DNA from: Gammaproteobacteria bacterium
GTDB lineage: Bacteria; Pseudomonadota; Gammaproteobacteria; JACKNK01
Length of the DNA: 64,000 bases
NCBI GenBank assembly: GCA_024234955.1
Contig: JACKNK010000003.1
Location: 62,001 to 126,000 of the forward strand
Direction: 5' to 3'
This document shows positions 8,811-18,045 of the stretch, piece by piece (within the stretch, counting starts at the first letter, position 1; the number at the start of each line of letters is the position of its first letter). Under the pieces are notes generated by a model, which did not search any database, had not been told where the DNA came from, and saw only the letters and a program-made list of their open reading frames with translations. Both the position numbers and the translations under genes were made by a program.

Positions 8811-8827
8811 GCAGGCCGAACGTAGGC

Positions 8828-9523
8828 ATGGGACTTCTTGACCGATTCCGCAGCCTGGACAGCCGGCGGAGGACGCTACTGGAACGCGCCCCGGCGGGCC
8901 CATTGAAGGCGTACTACTCAGTGCCTTTCGTCTCACCAAAGGACGATTTCCGCAGTATTGAATACACCGCCCTCGACTTCGAGACCACCGGCCTCAGCCC
9001 ACTCAAGCACGAGTTGCTCAGCTTCGGCCTGATCAACATGAGCGGCACCCGGATCGATCTGGGATCCGCCCAACACCAGATCCTGCGCCCAAAAGGCGAC
9101 ATCCCCGAGGCCAGCGCCACCGTCCATGAAATCCGTCATCAGGACACCGTAGGCGGCATCGATGAATACGAGGCCCTGTTGCGACTGCTCTCCCACCTGG
9201 CCGGGCGGGTCATGGTGGTGCACTACCACAAGATCGAGCTCGGTTTCCTGAACGCCGCCTGCCAGCGACATTTCGGCATCGACTTCCTGATCCCGACCAT
9301 CGATACGCTGCAACTTGCGCATCGCTGGATCGAGGGTCGCAATCTCTACCTGCGCCCGTCCGACCTGCGCCTGTTCAATCTGGCTCGTCGCTTCAATCTG
9401 CCGATCGGCGCGGCCCATAACGCACTGTCCGACGCCGTGCTGACCCTGGAACTGTTTCTCGCGCTCACCGCGCAGCGCCTCAAGGAGGCGCATGTGCCGA
9501 TACACAGCCTGACCTGGAATTGA
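8828..9523 (+). CDS. DnaQ-like 3'-5' exonuclease
   Basis: The 231-residue protein has the DEDDh exonuclease signature. ExoI is in LDFETTGLSP (Asp and Glu metal ligands), ExoII lies in the stretch around MVVHYHKIELGFL, and ExoIII is HNALSDAVLTLEL, which supplies the catalytic His and Asp. It resembles the epsilon subunit of DNA polymerase III but lacks the usual C-terminal alpha-binding tail. It is the version commonly linked to the DUF294 regulator and symporter, so it is unlikely to be the replicative proofreading subunit. An Asn replaces the usual Asp after the His in ExoII (VHYHKIELGFLNAA), which should be checked. It is transcribed with the preceding gene. Confidence 0.8.
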   Translation: MGLLDRFRSLDSRRRTLLERAPAGPLKAYYSVPFVSPKDDFRSIEYTALDFETTGLSPLKHELLSFGLINMSGTRIDLGSAQHQILRPKGDIPEASATVHEIRHQDTVGGIDEYEALLRLLSHLAGRVMVVHYHKIELGFLNAACQRHFGIDFLIPTIDTLQLAHRWIEGRNLYLRPSDLRLFNLARRFNLPIGAAHNALSDAVLTLELFLALTAQRLKEAHVPIHSLTWN

Positions 9524-9650
9524 CGCATGACATTGTTCAACCACCGGGCACGGCCTAACACCCTTACCCAAGCCTGTTTAAACTGCGTCCGATAACAAAA
9601 CGTCGTGCGCCCCCACCATAGCCCGACCCGTACCACGAGGAGAATCTTCG

Positions 9651-11600
9651 ATGTCCGACGACAAGATCTATCCGGTCCCCGCCGACTTTGCCGCCAAAGC
9701 CCATGTCAACGCCGAGCAGTACGCGGCCATGTATCAGCGCTCCGTCGATGATCCCGAAGGCTTCTGGGCCGATCAGGCCAACGAATATCTGACCTGGTTC
9801 CAGCCCTGGGACAAGGTGCTCGACTGGAGCTACGGCAAGAACGATCTGCACATCGAATGGTTCAAGGGTGGCAAGCTCAACGTCTCCTACAACTGTCTCG
9901 ATCGACACCTTGAAACCCGTGGCGGTCAGACCGCGATACTTTGGGAAGGCGACAACCCGGACGAACCCAGCCGTCACGTCACCTACTCCGAGCTGCACGA
10001 AGACGTGAACCGCTTCGCCAACGTGCTCAAGGCGAGGGGCGTGAACAAAGGCGACCGCGTCTCCATCTACATGCCGATGATTCCGGAGGCGGTGGTCGCC
10101 ATGCTGGCCTGCACCCGCATCGGCGCAGTGCATTCCATCGTGTTCTCCGCGTTCTCGCCGGATGCACTCGCCAGCCGCATTCAGGACTCCGACTGCCAAT
10201 GCCTGATCACCGCCTCGCATTCACTGCGCACCGGCAAGGAACTGCCGCTCAAGAAGAACGCCGACGCGGCGCTCGCCCAGTGCCCGAACGTCCACACTTC
10301 CATCGTCGTCAAACGCGGCACCGGTGACGTTGCCTGGACCGAAGGCCGAGACGTCTGGTATCACGACGCCCTCGCCGCCGCCGACCCGGTGTGCGAACCC
10401 GAGCCGATGGACGCCGAAGACCCGATGTTCATCCTTTACACCTCCGGTTCCACCGGCAAGCCCAAGGGCGTGCTGCACACCACCGGCGGCTACCTGCTTC
10501 AGGCCGCCATGACCCACAAGCTGGTGTTCGATTACAAGGACGGCGAAGTCTATTGGTGTACCGCCGACATCGGCTGGGTCACCGGTCACAGCTATATCGT
10601 TTACGGCCCGCTCACCAACGGCGCGATCAGCCTGATGTTTGAAGGCGTGCCGACCTACCCCGATGTCGGTCGCTTCTGGCAGGTCATCGACAAACACAAG
10701 GTTGCCAGCTTCTACACCGCACCCACCGCGATCCGCGCCCTGATGGCGGCGGGCGAAGGCCCGGTCAAGGCCACCTCGCGCAAATCGCTGCGCCTGCTCG
10801 GCACCGTCGGCGAGCCAATCAACCCGGAAGCCTGGGAGTGGTACTACCGCGTCGTTGGCGACACCCGCTGCCCGATCGTGGACACCTGGTGGCAGACCGA
10901 AACCGGGTCCCATCTGATCACCCCGCTGCCCGGTGCCACCGACCTCAAGCCCGGTTCCGCCAGCGTGCCGTTCTTTGGTGTGCAGCCCGTCCTGCTCGAT
11001 GATCAGGGCAAGGAAATCCACGGCAACCCCGCCGCCGGCAACCTAGCCATCAAGCACCCCTGGCCGTCACAGATGCGCAGCGTCTACGGCGATCACCAGC
11101 GCTTCTTCGAGACCTACTTCGCGATGTACCCGGGGTATTACTTCACCGGCGATGGCGCCAAGCGCGATGCCGACGGCTACTACTGGATCACCGGTCGCGT
11201 CGATGACGTGCTCAACGTCTCCGGTCACCGCCTCGGCACCGCCGAGATCGAATCCGCGCTGGTCCTGCATGAGAAAGTCGCGGAAGCGGCGGTCGTCGGT
11301 TATCCGCACCCGATCACCGGTCAGGGCATCTACGCCTATGTAACCCTGAATCACGGCGAAACCGGCACCGATGAACTCAAAGCCGAACTGGTCAATCTGG
11401 TGCGCAAGGAAATCGGTCCAATCGCCAAGGTCAACATCATCCAGTGGGCACCTGGCCTGCCGAAGACACGCTCCGGCAAGATCATGCGCCGCATCCTGCG
11501 CAAGATCGCTGCCAACGAGATCGACGCGCTCGGCGACACCTCCACCCTCGCCGATCCGTCGGTGGTCGATGACCTGACCGCGAATCGCGCGAACAAATAA
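9651..11600 (+). CDS. acs: Acetyl-CoA synthetase
   Basis: The 649-residue enzyme converts acetate, ATP and CoA to acetyl-CoA in the cytoplasm. The length is normal for the family. The P-loop-like motif YTSGSTGKPKGVLHT (about residue 263) is present, as are the adenylate-binding segment DTWWQTETG and the C-terminal SGKIMRR with the Lys that is commonly acetylated to switch the enzyme off. A good ribosome binding site (GAGGAGA) lies ten bases before the ATG. It lies 127 bases after the exonuclease gene and probably has its own promoter. With the upstream symporter it forms an acetate scavenging route, useful for a largely autotrophic organism. Confidence 0.95.
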   Translation: MSDDKIYPVPADFAAKAHVNAEQYAAMYQRSVDDPEGFWADQANEYLTWFQPWDKVLDWSYGKNDLHIEWFKGGKLNVSYNCLDRHLETRGGQTAILWEGDNPDEPSRHVTYSELHEDVNRFANVLKARGVNKGDRVSIYMPMIPEAVVAMLACTRIGAVHSIVFSAFSPDALASRIQDSDCQCLITASHSLRTGKELPLKKNADAALAQCPNVHTSIVVKRGTGDVAWTEGRDVWYHDALAAADPVCEPEPMDAEDPMFILYTSGSTGKPKGVLHTTGGYLLQAAMTHKLVFDYKDGEVYWCTADIGWVTGHSYIVYGPLTNGAISLMFEGVPTYPDVGRFWQVIDKHKVASFYTAPTAIRALMAAGEGPVKATSRKSLRLLGTVGEPINPEAWEWYYRVVGDTRCPIVDTWWQTETGSHLITPLPGATDLKPGSASVPFFGVQPVLLDDQGKEIHGNPAAGNLAIKHPWPSQMRSVYGDHQRFFETYFAMYPGYYFTGDGAKRDADGYYWITGRVDDVLNVSGHRLGTAEIESALVLHEKVAEAAVVGYPHPITGQGIYAYVTLNHGETGTDELKAELVNLVRKEIGPIAKVNIIQWAPGLPKTRSGKIMRRILRKIAANEIDALGDTSTLADPSVVDDLTANRANK

Positions 11601-11620
11601 GCACAGCTCGCGTCACAACG

Positions 11621-11650
11621 AAAAGCGCCCGGCAAGGCCGGGCGTTTTTC
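11621..11650 (+). terminator. Intrinsic terminator of acs
   Basis: CGCCCGGC pairs with GCCGGGCG around AAG, followed by five T residues, 20 bases after the acs stop codon. Confidence 0.85.
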
Positions 11651-11739
11651 GTTACGTAGGTGCAATAACCGGGGTGCCTTGCACCATCCAAGCGCCCGAC
11701 CGGTGCAATGCGCCGCGCTTATTGCACCCTACCCAATAC

Positions 11740-12054
11740 TTAATCGATGAACGAGCAGCAGTAATCCGACAGCGCGCTCACCCGCATCGTGAACGCGGAA
11801 TTGGCCGGCACGTCGAAACTCTCGCCGCCCTTCACCGCACGCCATGCATCCGAACCCGGAAGCTGCACGGTCATCTCGCCCTGCATGATTTCCATGATCT
11901 CCGGGGCGCCGGTGTTGAAGGTGTATTCACCCGGCTGCATGAACCCGAGAGTCTTCTTGGCGCCATCCGGGAACACGATGGTGCGGCTGACGACCTTGCC
12001 GTCGAAGTAGACGTTGGCTTCGCGGACGACGGTGACGTTGTTGAATTCGGACAT
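11740..12054 (-). CDS. ppnP: Pyrimidine/purine nucleoside phosphorylase
   Basis: The 104-residue single-domain cupin starts at ATG 12054, with AGGT upstream. The longer frame from 12192 adds residues that are not conserved in this family. Motifs include SRTIVFPDGAKKTLGFMQPGEYTFNTGAPEIMEIMQGE, spanning residues about 22-60, and FDVPANSAFTMRV near the C-terminus, which is characteristic of the PpnP (formerly UPF0345/DUF1255) family. PpnP phosphorolyses several nucleosides to base and ribose 1-phosphate for salvage. It stands alone, converging on acs. Confidence in the family is high; substrate range is taken from characterised homologues. Confidence 0.9.
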   Translation of the reverse strand: MSEFNNVTVVREANVYFDGKVVSRTIVFPDGAKKTLGFMQPGEYTFNTGAPEIMEIMQGEMTVQLPGSDAWRAVKGGESFDVPANSAFTMRVSALSDYCCSFID

Positions 12055-12130
12055 GCGATTACCTGACTGAATATGAAATCGGTCGCGAAGGCTGCGTGTG
12101 CAGGCCGGATTGGTCAAGAAAAATCCAATC

Positions 12131-12233
12131 GCAGGAGCGGCCTCAGCCGCGATCGCTGGGCGTTCGTCGGACTTCCTGTGTCCACCGGACAAAGGTTTCC
12201 TACTCAGACAATCGCGGCTGAAGCCGCTCCCAC
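12131..12233. repeat. REPIN-like inverted pair of REP sequences
   Basis: GCAGGAGCGGCCTCAGCCGC (12131-12150) and its near inverse complement (12212-12233, TCGCGGCTGAAGCCGCTCCC) match over 19 of 22 positions and are separated by about 60 bases. Each arm is itself an imperfect palindrome. This resembles the REP elements mobilised by RAYT transposases in Pseudomonas and Xanthomonas. No RAYT gene is in the window. Confidence 0.65.
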
Positions 12234-12246
12234 AAAATCCTCATAG

Positions 12247-12279
12247 ACAAACAGCCCGGCTTGAAGCCGGGCTGTTTGT
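12247..12279 (-). terminator. Intrinsic terminator downstream of soxB
   Basis: A long perfect hairpin (AAACAGCCCGGC pairing with GCCGGGCTGTTT) starts about 25 bases after the soxB stop codon on the minus strand. Confidence 0.75.
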
Positions 12280-12302
12280 TGGTTTTGGGTCGAACCCCGC
12301 GA

Positions 12303-14270
12303 TCAGGTGCTCTTGCCGGGATAATCGGCGATACCCGGGTTTGCGTTCACGTTGAGTAGCTCCGGATGGTTGATCTTGGGCAGGCGCAGGACGTTGTCGG
12401 CACCTTTGTTCTTGACGATGTAGTCCCGCACGACGTCCCACATCAGCCGGCCATCCGGCGTGCGATTGACCACCGCCCAACCGGCCACCTTGTAGGTCTT
12501 GTTCGGGTCGATCGGGTCACCGTTATCGAGACGGGCATTGGTGATGCGTTCATAGAGTTGCTTGCCCGGATCGATGGTGTAATCCATGCCGCCGACACGA
12601 ACCATGTCACCGCCGGACTGCAGGTAGGGATCCGGATCGAACAGGTTGTCGGCCACCTGCTCGAGTACGCTCATGAGCTGTTCGCCGGTCATCTCGTTGA
12701 CGTAGGTCTCGCCGTAGGTCATCGAGCACTGGGTCATCACATCCTCCATGGTGATCCAATCGCCTTCCAGCGTGGTGGTGCCCCAGCGCACGCCAGCGGA
12801 CATCGCCACATCGGCGCCGTATTCCTCCCGCAGGGCGTTGCACAACACCTGATCCCAGGTGCCCATGAAATTACCCCTGCGATACAGCGTGCGGTCGGCA
12901 ATGGCGAGCTTCTCGTCGAGGATCTCGGCGTAAGTCTTGCCGACCCGCTCCGGGTTGTAGAAGCGCGCCGGGTTGCGGCTTTCGACGATGTTCTCGTCGT
13001 ACTTGGTCCCCCGCATCTGCTTGATGTAGGCGGCCATCTCCTTATCTTCCGGCACGGCATCCGCGAAGATCGGCAGCATCTTGTAGGACATACCCTTGAC
13101 TTCCCCGTCCTGGATGTCGAAATCCATGACGCCAACGAACTTGCCGTTAGAGCCGGCATTGGTGACCAGGCATTCCCCGCCGGAGACATTCTGGACCTTG
13201 ATCGGCTGGGGAATACCATCGTGGGTATGCCCCCCGAACACGGCATTCAGGCCGGGCACGCGCTCGGCCATCTTGATGTCCACGTCCATGCCGTTGTGCG
13301 ACAGCAACACCACCGCCGCCGGGTTTTCCTCCGCACGGATCTTCTCGACCAGGGCCACCATATCGTCCTCACGCAGGCCGAAGGACCAGTCCGGGAAGAA
13401 CTCCGGCGGGTTGGCATTGGCGGTACGCGGGAAGGCCTGACCCACCACGGCAATACGGGCGCCGTTGATCTCCTTGATCACGTACGGCTGGAACGCATAG
13501 CCGGCGTCTTCATCAAACAGGCCGCGACCGTCGAATTTTTCGACCAGTGCCGGATAGGAATCGCCAAACAGGGAGTCCGGCTTGACGCGCACGTTCTGAC
13601 CGATGAAATCGCCCTTGAACAGCGCAACGTTGGAGAGCACTTCCTCTTCCTTGTAGGTGAACTCCCAGTGGCCGACCATGACATCGATGCCGAGAATGTT
13701 GGAGGCTTCGACCATATCCACACCACGGGTCCACAACGACGTGCCGGACCCCTGCCACAGGTCGCCGCCATCCAGCGTGATGGTGTTCTCACGGCCACCG
13801 GCTTGGGTACGCAGCCGATCCAGGATGGTCTTCATGTTGGCGAATCCGCCGGTGCGACCGATGCGTTTGGCTTCCTTGTTGAAATCCAGATAGGTGTAGG
13901 CGTAGGCCTCCGGGCTGTGCTCGGCCAGACCCATGGCCTGAAGCAGCTTCTTGCCGACGATGTGCGGCGGACGCCCGAAGGCATCGCCGACACCGAGGTT
14001 CACGTTCGGCTCGCGGAAGAACACCGGCTGCAACTGGCCATGCCAATCGGTGGTATGCAGGATGCGCGCGGTGCCTTGCATCGGCAGGTCGTAGAAGTCA
14101 TCGGCCAACGTGAAACCCGGCGCCGGTGCGGCGGGCGCCGGAGCAGCGGTCGGGGCAGCCGCCGGAGCGGGACTGTCGGGAGCGCAGGCGCTCAGCAGGC
14201 TGCCAGTGGCAACGGCAGCGGAACTGCCGGCCATGAACTTCAGAAAGTCGCGTCGATCGAAAGATGCCAT
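12303..14270 (-). CDS. soxB: Thiosulfohydrolase SoxB
   Basis: The 655-residue protein is a dimanganese enzyme of the Sox system. It hydrolyses the terminal sulfone of SoxYZ-bound intermediates and releases sulfate in the periplasm. The metallophosphatase motifs are present: TTDWHGQ (Asp75, His77), DGGDLWQGSG, the SoxB-specific GHWEFT that replaces GNHD of 5'-nucleotidases, LLSHNG and GGHTHD. The N-terminus has a twin-arginine signal (DRRDFLKF, residues 5-12) and then LLSAC (25-29), which fits a lipobox, followed by an Ala/Pro-rich linker (30-51). It may therefore be a membrane-anchored Tat lipoprotein. No other sox gene is nearby, as in many gammaproteobacteria with scattered sox genes. The 12366-14330 plus-strand frame is its shadow. 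Confidence 0.96.
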   Translation of the reverse strand: MASFDRRDFLKFMAGSSAAVATGSLLSACAPDSPAPAAAPTAAPAPAAPAPGFTLADDFYDLPMQGTARILHTTDWHGQLQPVFFREPNVNLGVGDAFGRPPHIVGKKLLQAMGLAEHSPEAYAYTYLDFNKEAKRIGRTGGFANMKTILDRLRTQAGGRENTITLDGGDLWQGSGTSLWTRGVDMVEASNILGIDVMVGHWEFTYKEEEVLSNVALFKGDFIGQNVRVKPDSLFGDSYPALVEKFDGRGLFDEDAGYAFQPYVIKEINGARIAVVGQAFPRTANANPPEFFPDWSFGLREDDMVALVEKIRAEENPAAVVLLSHNGMDVDIKMAERVPGLNAVFGGHTHDGIPQPIKVQNVSGGECLVTNAGSNGKFVGVMDFDIQDGEVKGMSYKMLPIFADAVPEDKEMAAYIKQMRGTKYDENIVESRNPARFYNPERVGKTYAEILDEKLAIADRTLYRRGNFMGTWDQVLCNALREEYGADVAMSAGVRWGTTTLEGDWITMEDVMTQCSMTYGETYVNEMTGEQLMSVLEQVADNLFDPDPYLQSGGDMVRVGGMDYTIDPGKQLYERITNARLDNGDPIDPNKTYKVAGWAVVNRTPDGRLMWDVVRDYIVKNKGADNVLRLPKINHPELLNVNANPGIADYPGKST

Positions 14271-14397
14271 GTGCGCTCCTCAGGAATCAGGTGGTATGCG
14301 TTGAAAATGGATTATTGGTATGGGACGTGATCGAGCTCATGGGACTCAACCCGTCTGGCTCTGGCGGTCAGTAGGATGGCAAGTCAGCACATGCGAG

Positions 14398-14410
14398 GTG
14401 CAAATTGCAC
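14398..14410. promoter_or_regulatory. 13-bp perfect palindrome in the soxB-HupE intergenic region
   Basis: GTGCAAATTGCAC is a perfect dyad about 130 bases upstream of the soxB start and 160 bases upstream of the divergent gene. It could be an operator; no factor is assigned. Confidence 0.25.
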
Positions 14411-14567
14411 GACCGACACGGTGCCAATTCCGTCAAAATTCAGGCCGATCAACCTTTCGGCGCGCGGCGCACGATTTTTGTATGAGGGCCGCAATCTTAA
14501 GTCTGCGAATGCGAACCCACACAGGAAAGTCTTGAACCTACAAACTGTCAAACCGGTTTTCGAGTGC

Positions 14568-15728
14568 ATGGTCAGCAAAATCCGAACCACATTGCAGCGG
14601 ATCGGTATATTTGCCCTGTTATTTCTGATCTCCGCGCCGGGATCCGCCGACGTGGTCAAACCGGCCCTGGTGGAGATCAGCGTGTACAGCGACGGCCATT
14701 TCATGGTCGAACTGCGCGCCAGCATCGAAGCCTTGCTCACCGGCATCAATGGCCAATACCGCAACACCAAGGATGCGCCGAATGCCGACGAATATGACGC
14801 CCTGCGCGGCCTGGACCCGGACGCGTTAGCGCGCGCATTCGAGCCTTTCAAGACCCGGCTGCTCGACGGCATCGCGCTCAAATTCGACAATCGGCCTGCC
14901 GCCATCGCCATACCGAAGGTGCACATCCCGGAACGCGGGTACACCAAGGTGCCACGCATCAGCGTCATCACCCTCACCGGCACGGTGCCCCAGGATGCAC
15001 GCAGCCTGACCTGGTACTACCCGCTCAACTTCGGCGACAACGCGGTCAGAGTCCGACAGGTCAATGCGGCGACTGAGGAATACCATTGGTCGGAGCATCA
15101 ATGGATTCGCGAAGATCTGCCCAGCGAGCCTTTCTCGCTCACCGAACTGTTCGCCAAGCGACCGTTCTGGCAGGTGGTCGGTGCCTACATGAGCGTTGGG
15201 TTTGAACACATCGTCCCGCTGGGCATGGATCACATCCTGTTCATCCTCGGCATCTTCCTGCTTTCCACACGCCTGCGCCCACTGCTCTGGCAGGTCACCA
15301 TGTTCACCGTCGCGCACACCATCACCCTCGGCCTGGCGACTGCCGGTTACATCGAACTCCCGGCGCGGCTGGTCGAACCCTTGATTGCTCTATCCATCGC
15401 CTACATTGGTCTCGAGAACGTCTGGGCGCGGGAACTACACCGAAGCCGGCTGTTCCTGGTATTCGCTTTCGGGCTCCTGCATGGCTTGGGATTCGCCGGA
15501 ATGTTGCGCGATTTCGGCATGCCTAAGGATGCGTTCATGACTGCCCTGATCAGCTTCAATGTCGGGGTGGAATTCGGTCAGCTGGCACTGATCGGCGCGG
15601 CGTATTTGTCAGTGGGTTACTGGTTCAGCGGGCACCGCTGGTATCGCCTTGTCGTGATCATTCCCGCCTCGTTGCTCATCGGCCTGACCGGCTTGAAATG
15701 GACGATCGAGCGTTTGCAGATTTTCTGA
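14568..15728 (+). CDS. HupE/UreJ-family membrane protein
   Basis: The chosen start, ATG 14568, gives 386 residues with a signal peptide (cleavage after about PGSA). No ribosome binding site is obvious, and TTG 14532 is an alternative. Residues about 30-205 form a soluble periplasmic domain. From about 210 there are six to seven membrane helices carrying the HupE/UreJ_2 motifs HIVPLGMDHILFILG, FTVAHTITLG and FGLLHGLGFAG. HupE and UreJ relatives are implicated in nickel entry, but this two-domain type with a periplasmic N-terminal domain has no proven substrate. It diverges from soxB and has no hydrogenase or urease neighbours. Metal transport is therefore only a family-based suggestion. Confidence 0.8.
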   Translation: MVSKIRTTLQRIGIFALLFLISAPGSADVVKPALVEISVYSDGHFMVELRASIEALLTGINGQYRNTKDAPNADEYDALRGLDPDALARAFEPFKTRLLDGIALKFDNRPAAIAIPKVHIPERGYTKVPRISVITLTGTVPQDARSLTWYYPLNFGDNAVRVRQVNAATEEYHWSEHQWIREDLPSEPFSLTELFAKRPFWQVVGAYMSVGFEHIVPLGMDHILFILGIFLLSTRLRPLLWQVTMFTVAHTITLGLATAGYIELPARLVEPLIALSIAYIGLENVWARELHRSRLFLVFAFGLLHGLGFAGMLRDFGMPKDAFMTALISFNVGVEFGQLALIGAAYLSVGYWFSGHRWYRLVVIIPASLLIGLTGLKWTIERLQIF

Positions 15729-15748
15729 CGCCGCGCAGAACGAACAAA

Positions 15749-17836
15749 TCAGAACATTTCGCCGACAAAATCGAAGGTCAGATTCTCACCCGGCTCCTGC
15801 AGAAACGCCCCTTGCATGAGGTCCGCACCGGCCTGCCACAACACGGGTAGCAACACCGCATCGTTGACGTGCGTGGCGATGGTTATCGAACCCATGGCCG
15901 AAACCGCCTTGGCGATTTCACCCACCTTTCTCAAGGCGTTGTCGTCTTCATGAATGACCTCGACCAATTCGCCATGAACCCGAACAAAATCCGGATGTAT
16001 GTGCTTGAGCAGCTTCAGCGCGCCGGAACTTAGGCCAAAATTGTCGATGGCGATACGACAGCCGAGTTTTTTGGCGGCAGCGTGAAACGCCTTGGATTCC
16101 GCCAGGTGTTCGAGGATCGTGGTCTCGGTGATCTCAAGGACCAGGTCCCGACCATCGAGACGGGCCTTGCCCAGCTGATCCTTGAGCCAGGGAAGGAATT
16201 TGGGATCGAGCACCGTGGTCGGCGCGATCTTCAGGAAGAATTCCGTTTTTTTGTTCTCCTTGCGGCGCTGCACGCATCGCGCCATGACCGTGAGCAACAC
16301 CCATCGATCCAGTGACGGGGCGAGCTGGAAGCGGATCGCCGCCGCCATGAACTGACGCGGGTGAATCTCGTCCCGTTTCTCATTAAGCATGCGCAACTGT
16401 GCCTCATACCGCTCGCCGGGCTCACCGCGAAGGCTGGCAATGGGCTGAAAGAGCAGCTTGAGTCGTCGCGACGTGATCGCATCGCGCACACATTTGGCCA
16501 GGGCCTTGTCGTCGGTATCGCTCTGCGCGAAACGTTCCTTGGCAATACGGAACGCGCGGTGCGTGTTACCACCGGCGGCGCGGGCATCCGCGCACGCCTG
16601 CTCGACGCCATCGAGCGCCGCGTCGGCCTCATTCGGCAACACCGCCAACATCGCCGATCCCACGCTGACCGAAACCTGAAGCAGGTCGCCGTCGACCTTG
16701 ATCGAATGTTCGGCGATGGCCTTGACCAGCTGATCGGCAACCTGTCCTAGCCTGGCGGCATCCATCAACAAAACCGTGAACGCGACATCCGTGAGGCGCG
16801 CAACCACCCCGGATTCGCCAATCGACTGCGCGATCACGGTGGCCACTTCACGCAACACGACATCGGTGCCGGACAAACCCAACTGCTCCTTGAGGCCGGT
16901 GATGCCGTCGAGTTCAACGAAGATCAACCCGGCCTGCTGGCGGCGCTCCCCGGCGATCGCGTCATCCACCGCATCGACAAAATAGTGCCGGTTATAGAGG
17001 CCGGTGAGCTGATCGCGTGTGATCAGATCGGCAACCTGACTCTCCAGCTTGCGGGTCGCGGTGTAGTCCCGAATCACGACCTGGATGCATTCTTCATCCT
17101 CATAGGTCGCATCCGAAAACTCCATGCCGATATTCAGGCGTGCGCCACCCTGGGAAACACCGCGCACATCCAGGTCCCGGGCGGATTTGTCGCCTCGCGC
17201 GTAGCGCGCGAGAAAGCCTTTGAGTTTTTCGCTGTCCTCCGGCTCGACCATATCCATGATCGGCGTCCCATCGATGTCGGCAAGATCACTGAATCCGAAC
17301 AGATGGAGATACATCTGGTTGGCGTAGATATGCATGCCGTCGAGCACGTAGGCGATGGCATCCTGGGAACTGTCCAGCAGGCTCTGACAACGGCGCTCGC
17401 TCTGCGCCAGCGCGGCTTCGGCCTGCGCCAGTCGTCGCTCGATGTCCAATCGACCCAGCTCCCGCCCCAAAATCATCTCCAGATGATCCGGCACCGACTT
17501 GCTGACCAGCGCCGTGGCGCCAAGATGCAGGTTGTCCACCACCGCAGCGGGACTGAGATCTTCACCGTACGCGATCAGCGGAATGTGCGCGCCGATGCGG
17601 TTCATGGCGGCGCGCACATTCTCGATCGGCAGTTCCGCAATCGTGGTGGCACAAAACACCACGTCGAACTGATCCGCCGCCAAGGCCTGGTGCAGCGTTT
17701 CCGGATCGTCCGCACGCGAGTCCCGGACCGCATGGCCGAGATTGCGCACCACGTTGATCAGTTCCTGGGCCGCGTTGATGGAATCCTCGACCACCAGCAC
17801 CCGCAGGTGTTTCTGTGTTTCCACGTTGGCATCCAC
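15749..17836 (-). CDS. fimX: FimX-like REC-PAS-GGDEF-EAL c-di-GMP receptor
   Basis: The 695-residue protein starts at GTG 17836. It has a receiver-like domain (about 10-125), a PAS domain (about 150-270), a GGDEF domain (about 280-430) and an EAL domain (about 440-690). The GGDEF site reads RLTDVAF and the EAL site reads EAQLR, so both catalytic centres are degenerate. The REC domain keeps VVEDS, but the usual phospho-acceptor Asp lies in FDVVFCATT with no Asp at the expected place. The architecture and length match FimX, which binds c-di-GMP through its inactive EAL domain and promotes type IV pilus assembly and twitching. FimX normally acts with PilZ and PilB, which are not in this window. 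An active phosphodiesterase is unlikely. Confidence 0.82.
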   Translation of the reverse strand: MDANVETQKHLRVLVVEDSINAAQELINVVRNLGHAVRDSRADDPETLHQALAADQFDVVFCATTIAELPIENVRAAMNRIGAHIPLIAYGEDLSPAAVVDNLHLGATALVSKSVPDHLEMILGRELGRLDIERRLAQAEAALAQSERRCQSLLDSSQDAIAYVLDGMHIYANQMYLHLFGFSDLADIDGTPIMDMVEPEDSEKLKGFLARYARGDKSARDLDVRGVSQGGARLNIGMEFSDATYEDEECIQVVIRDYTATRKLESQVADLITRDQLTGLYNRHYFVDAVDDAIAGERRQQAGLIFVELDGITGLKEQLGLSGTDVVLREVATVIAQSIGESGVVARLTDVAFTVLLMDAARLGQVADQLVKAIAEHSIKVDGDLLQVSVSVGSAMLAVLPNEADAALDGVEQACADARAAGGNTHRAFRIAKERFAQSDTDDKALAKCVRDAITSRRLKLLFQPIASLRGEPGERYEAQLRMLNEKRDEIHPRQFMAAAIRFQLAPSLDRWVLLTVMARCVQRRKENKKTEFFLKIAPTTVLDPKFLPWLKDQLGKARLDGRDLVLEITETTILEHLAESKAFHAAAKKLGCRIAIDNFGLSSGALKLLKHIHPDFVRVHGELVEVIHEDDNALRKVGEIAKAVSAMGSITIATHVNDAVLLPVLWQAGADLMQGAFLQEPGENLTFDFVGEMF

Positions 17837-18045
17837 TGTAGTTATTCGTCAGGCGCTTCCGGCGCTCGCATGTGGGCGACTTTTACCGGAGTGTTCCGAT
17901 CTTTTCCAGCCGATTCAATCAGAGCCTCCGAAAGCGCATTTGCATAGTGAAGGGTTCTTGCTAGCATCGACCGATGCGCTTCAGACGCCCAATCCACGCA
18001 GTGTCTGCTCACTCCAGATAATCAAAAGCACACCGGAGCCCCGCG

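Noticed and set aside
12366..14330. 654-codon open frame on the plus strand opposite soxB
   Set aside because: It is a mirror of the SoxB coding frame in GC-rich DNA; the minus-strand product has all SoxB motifs and this frame has no recognisable domain.
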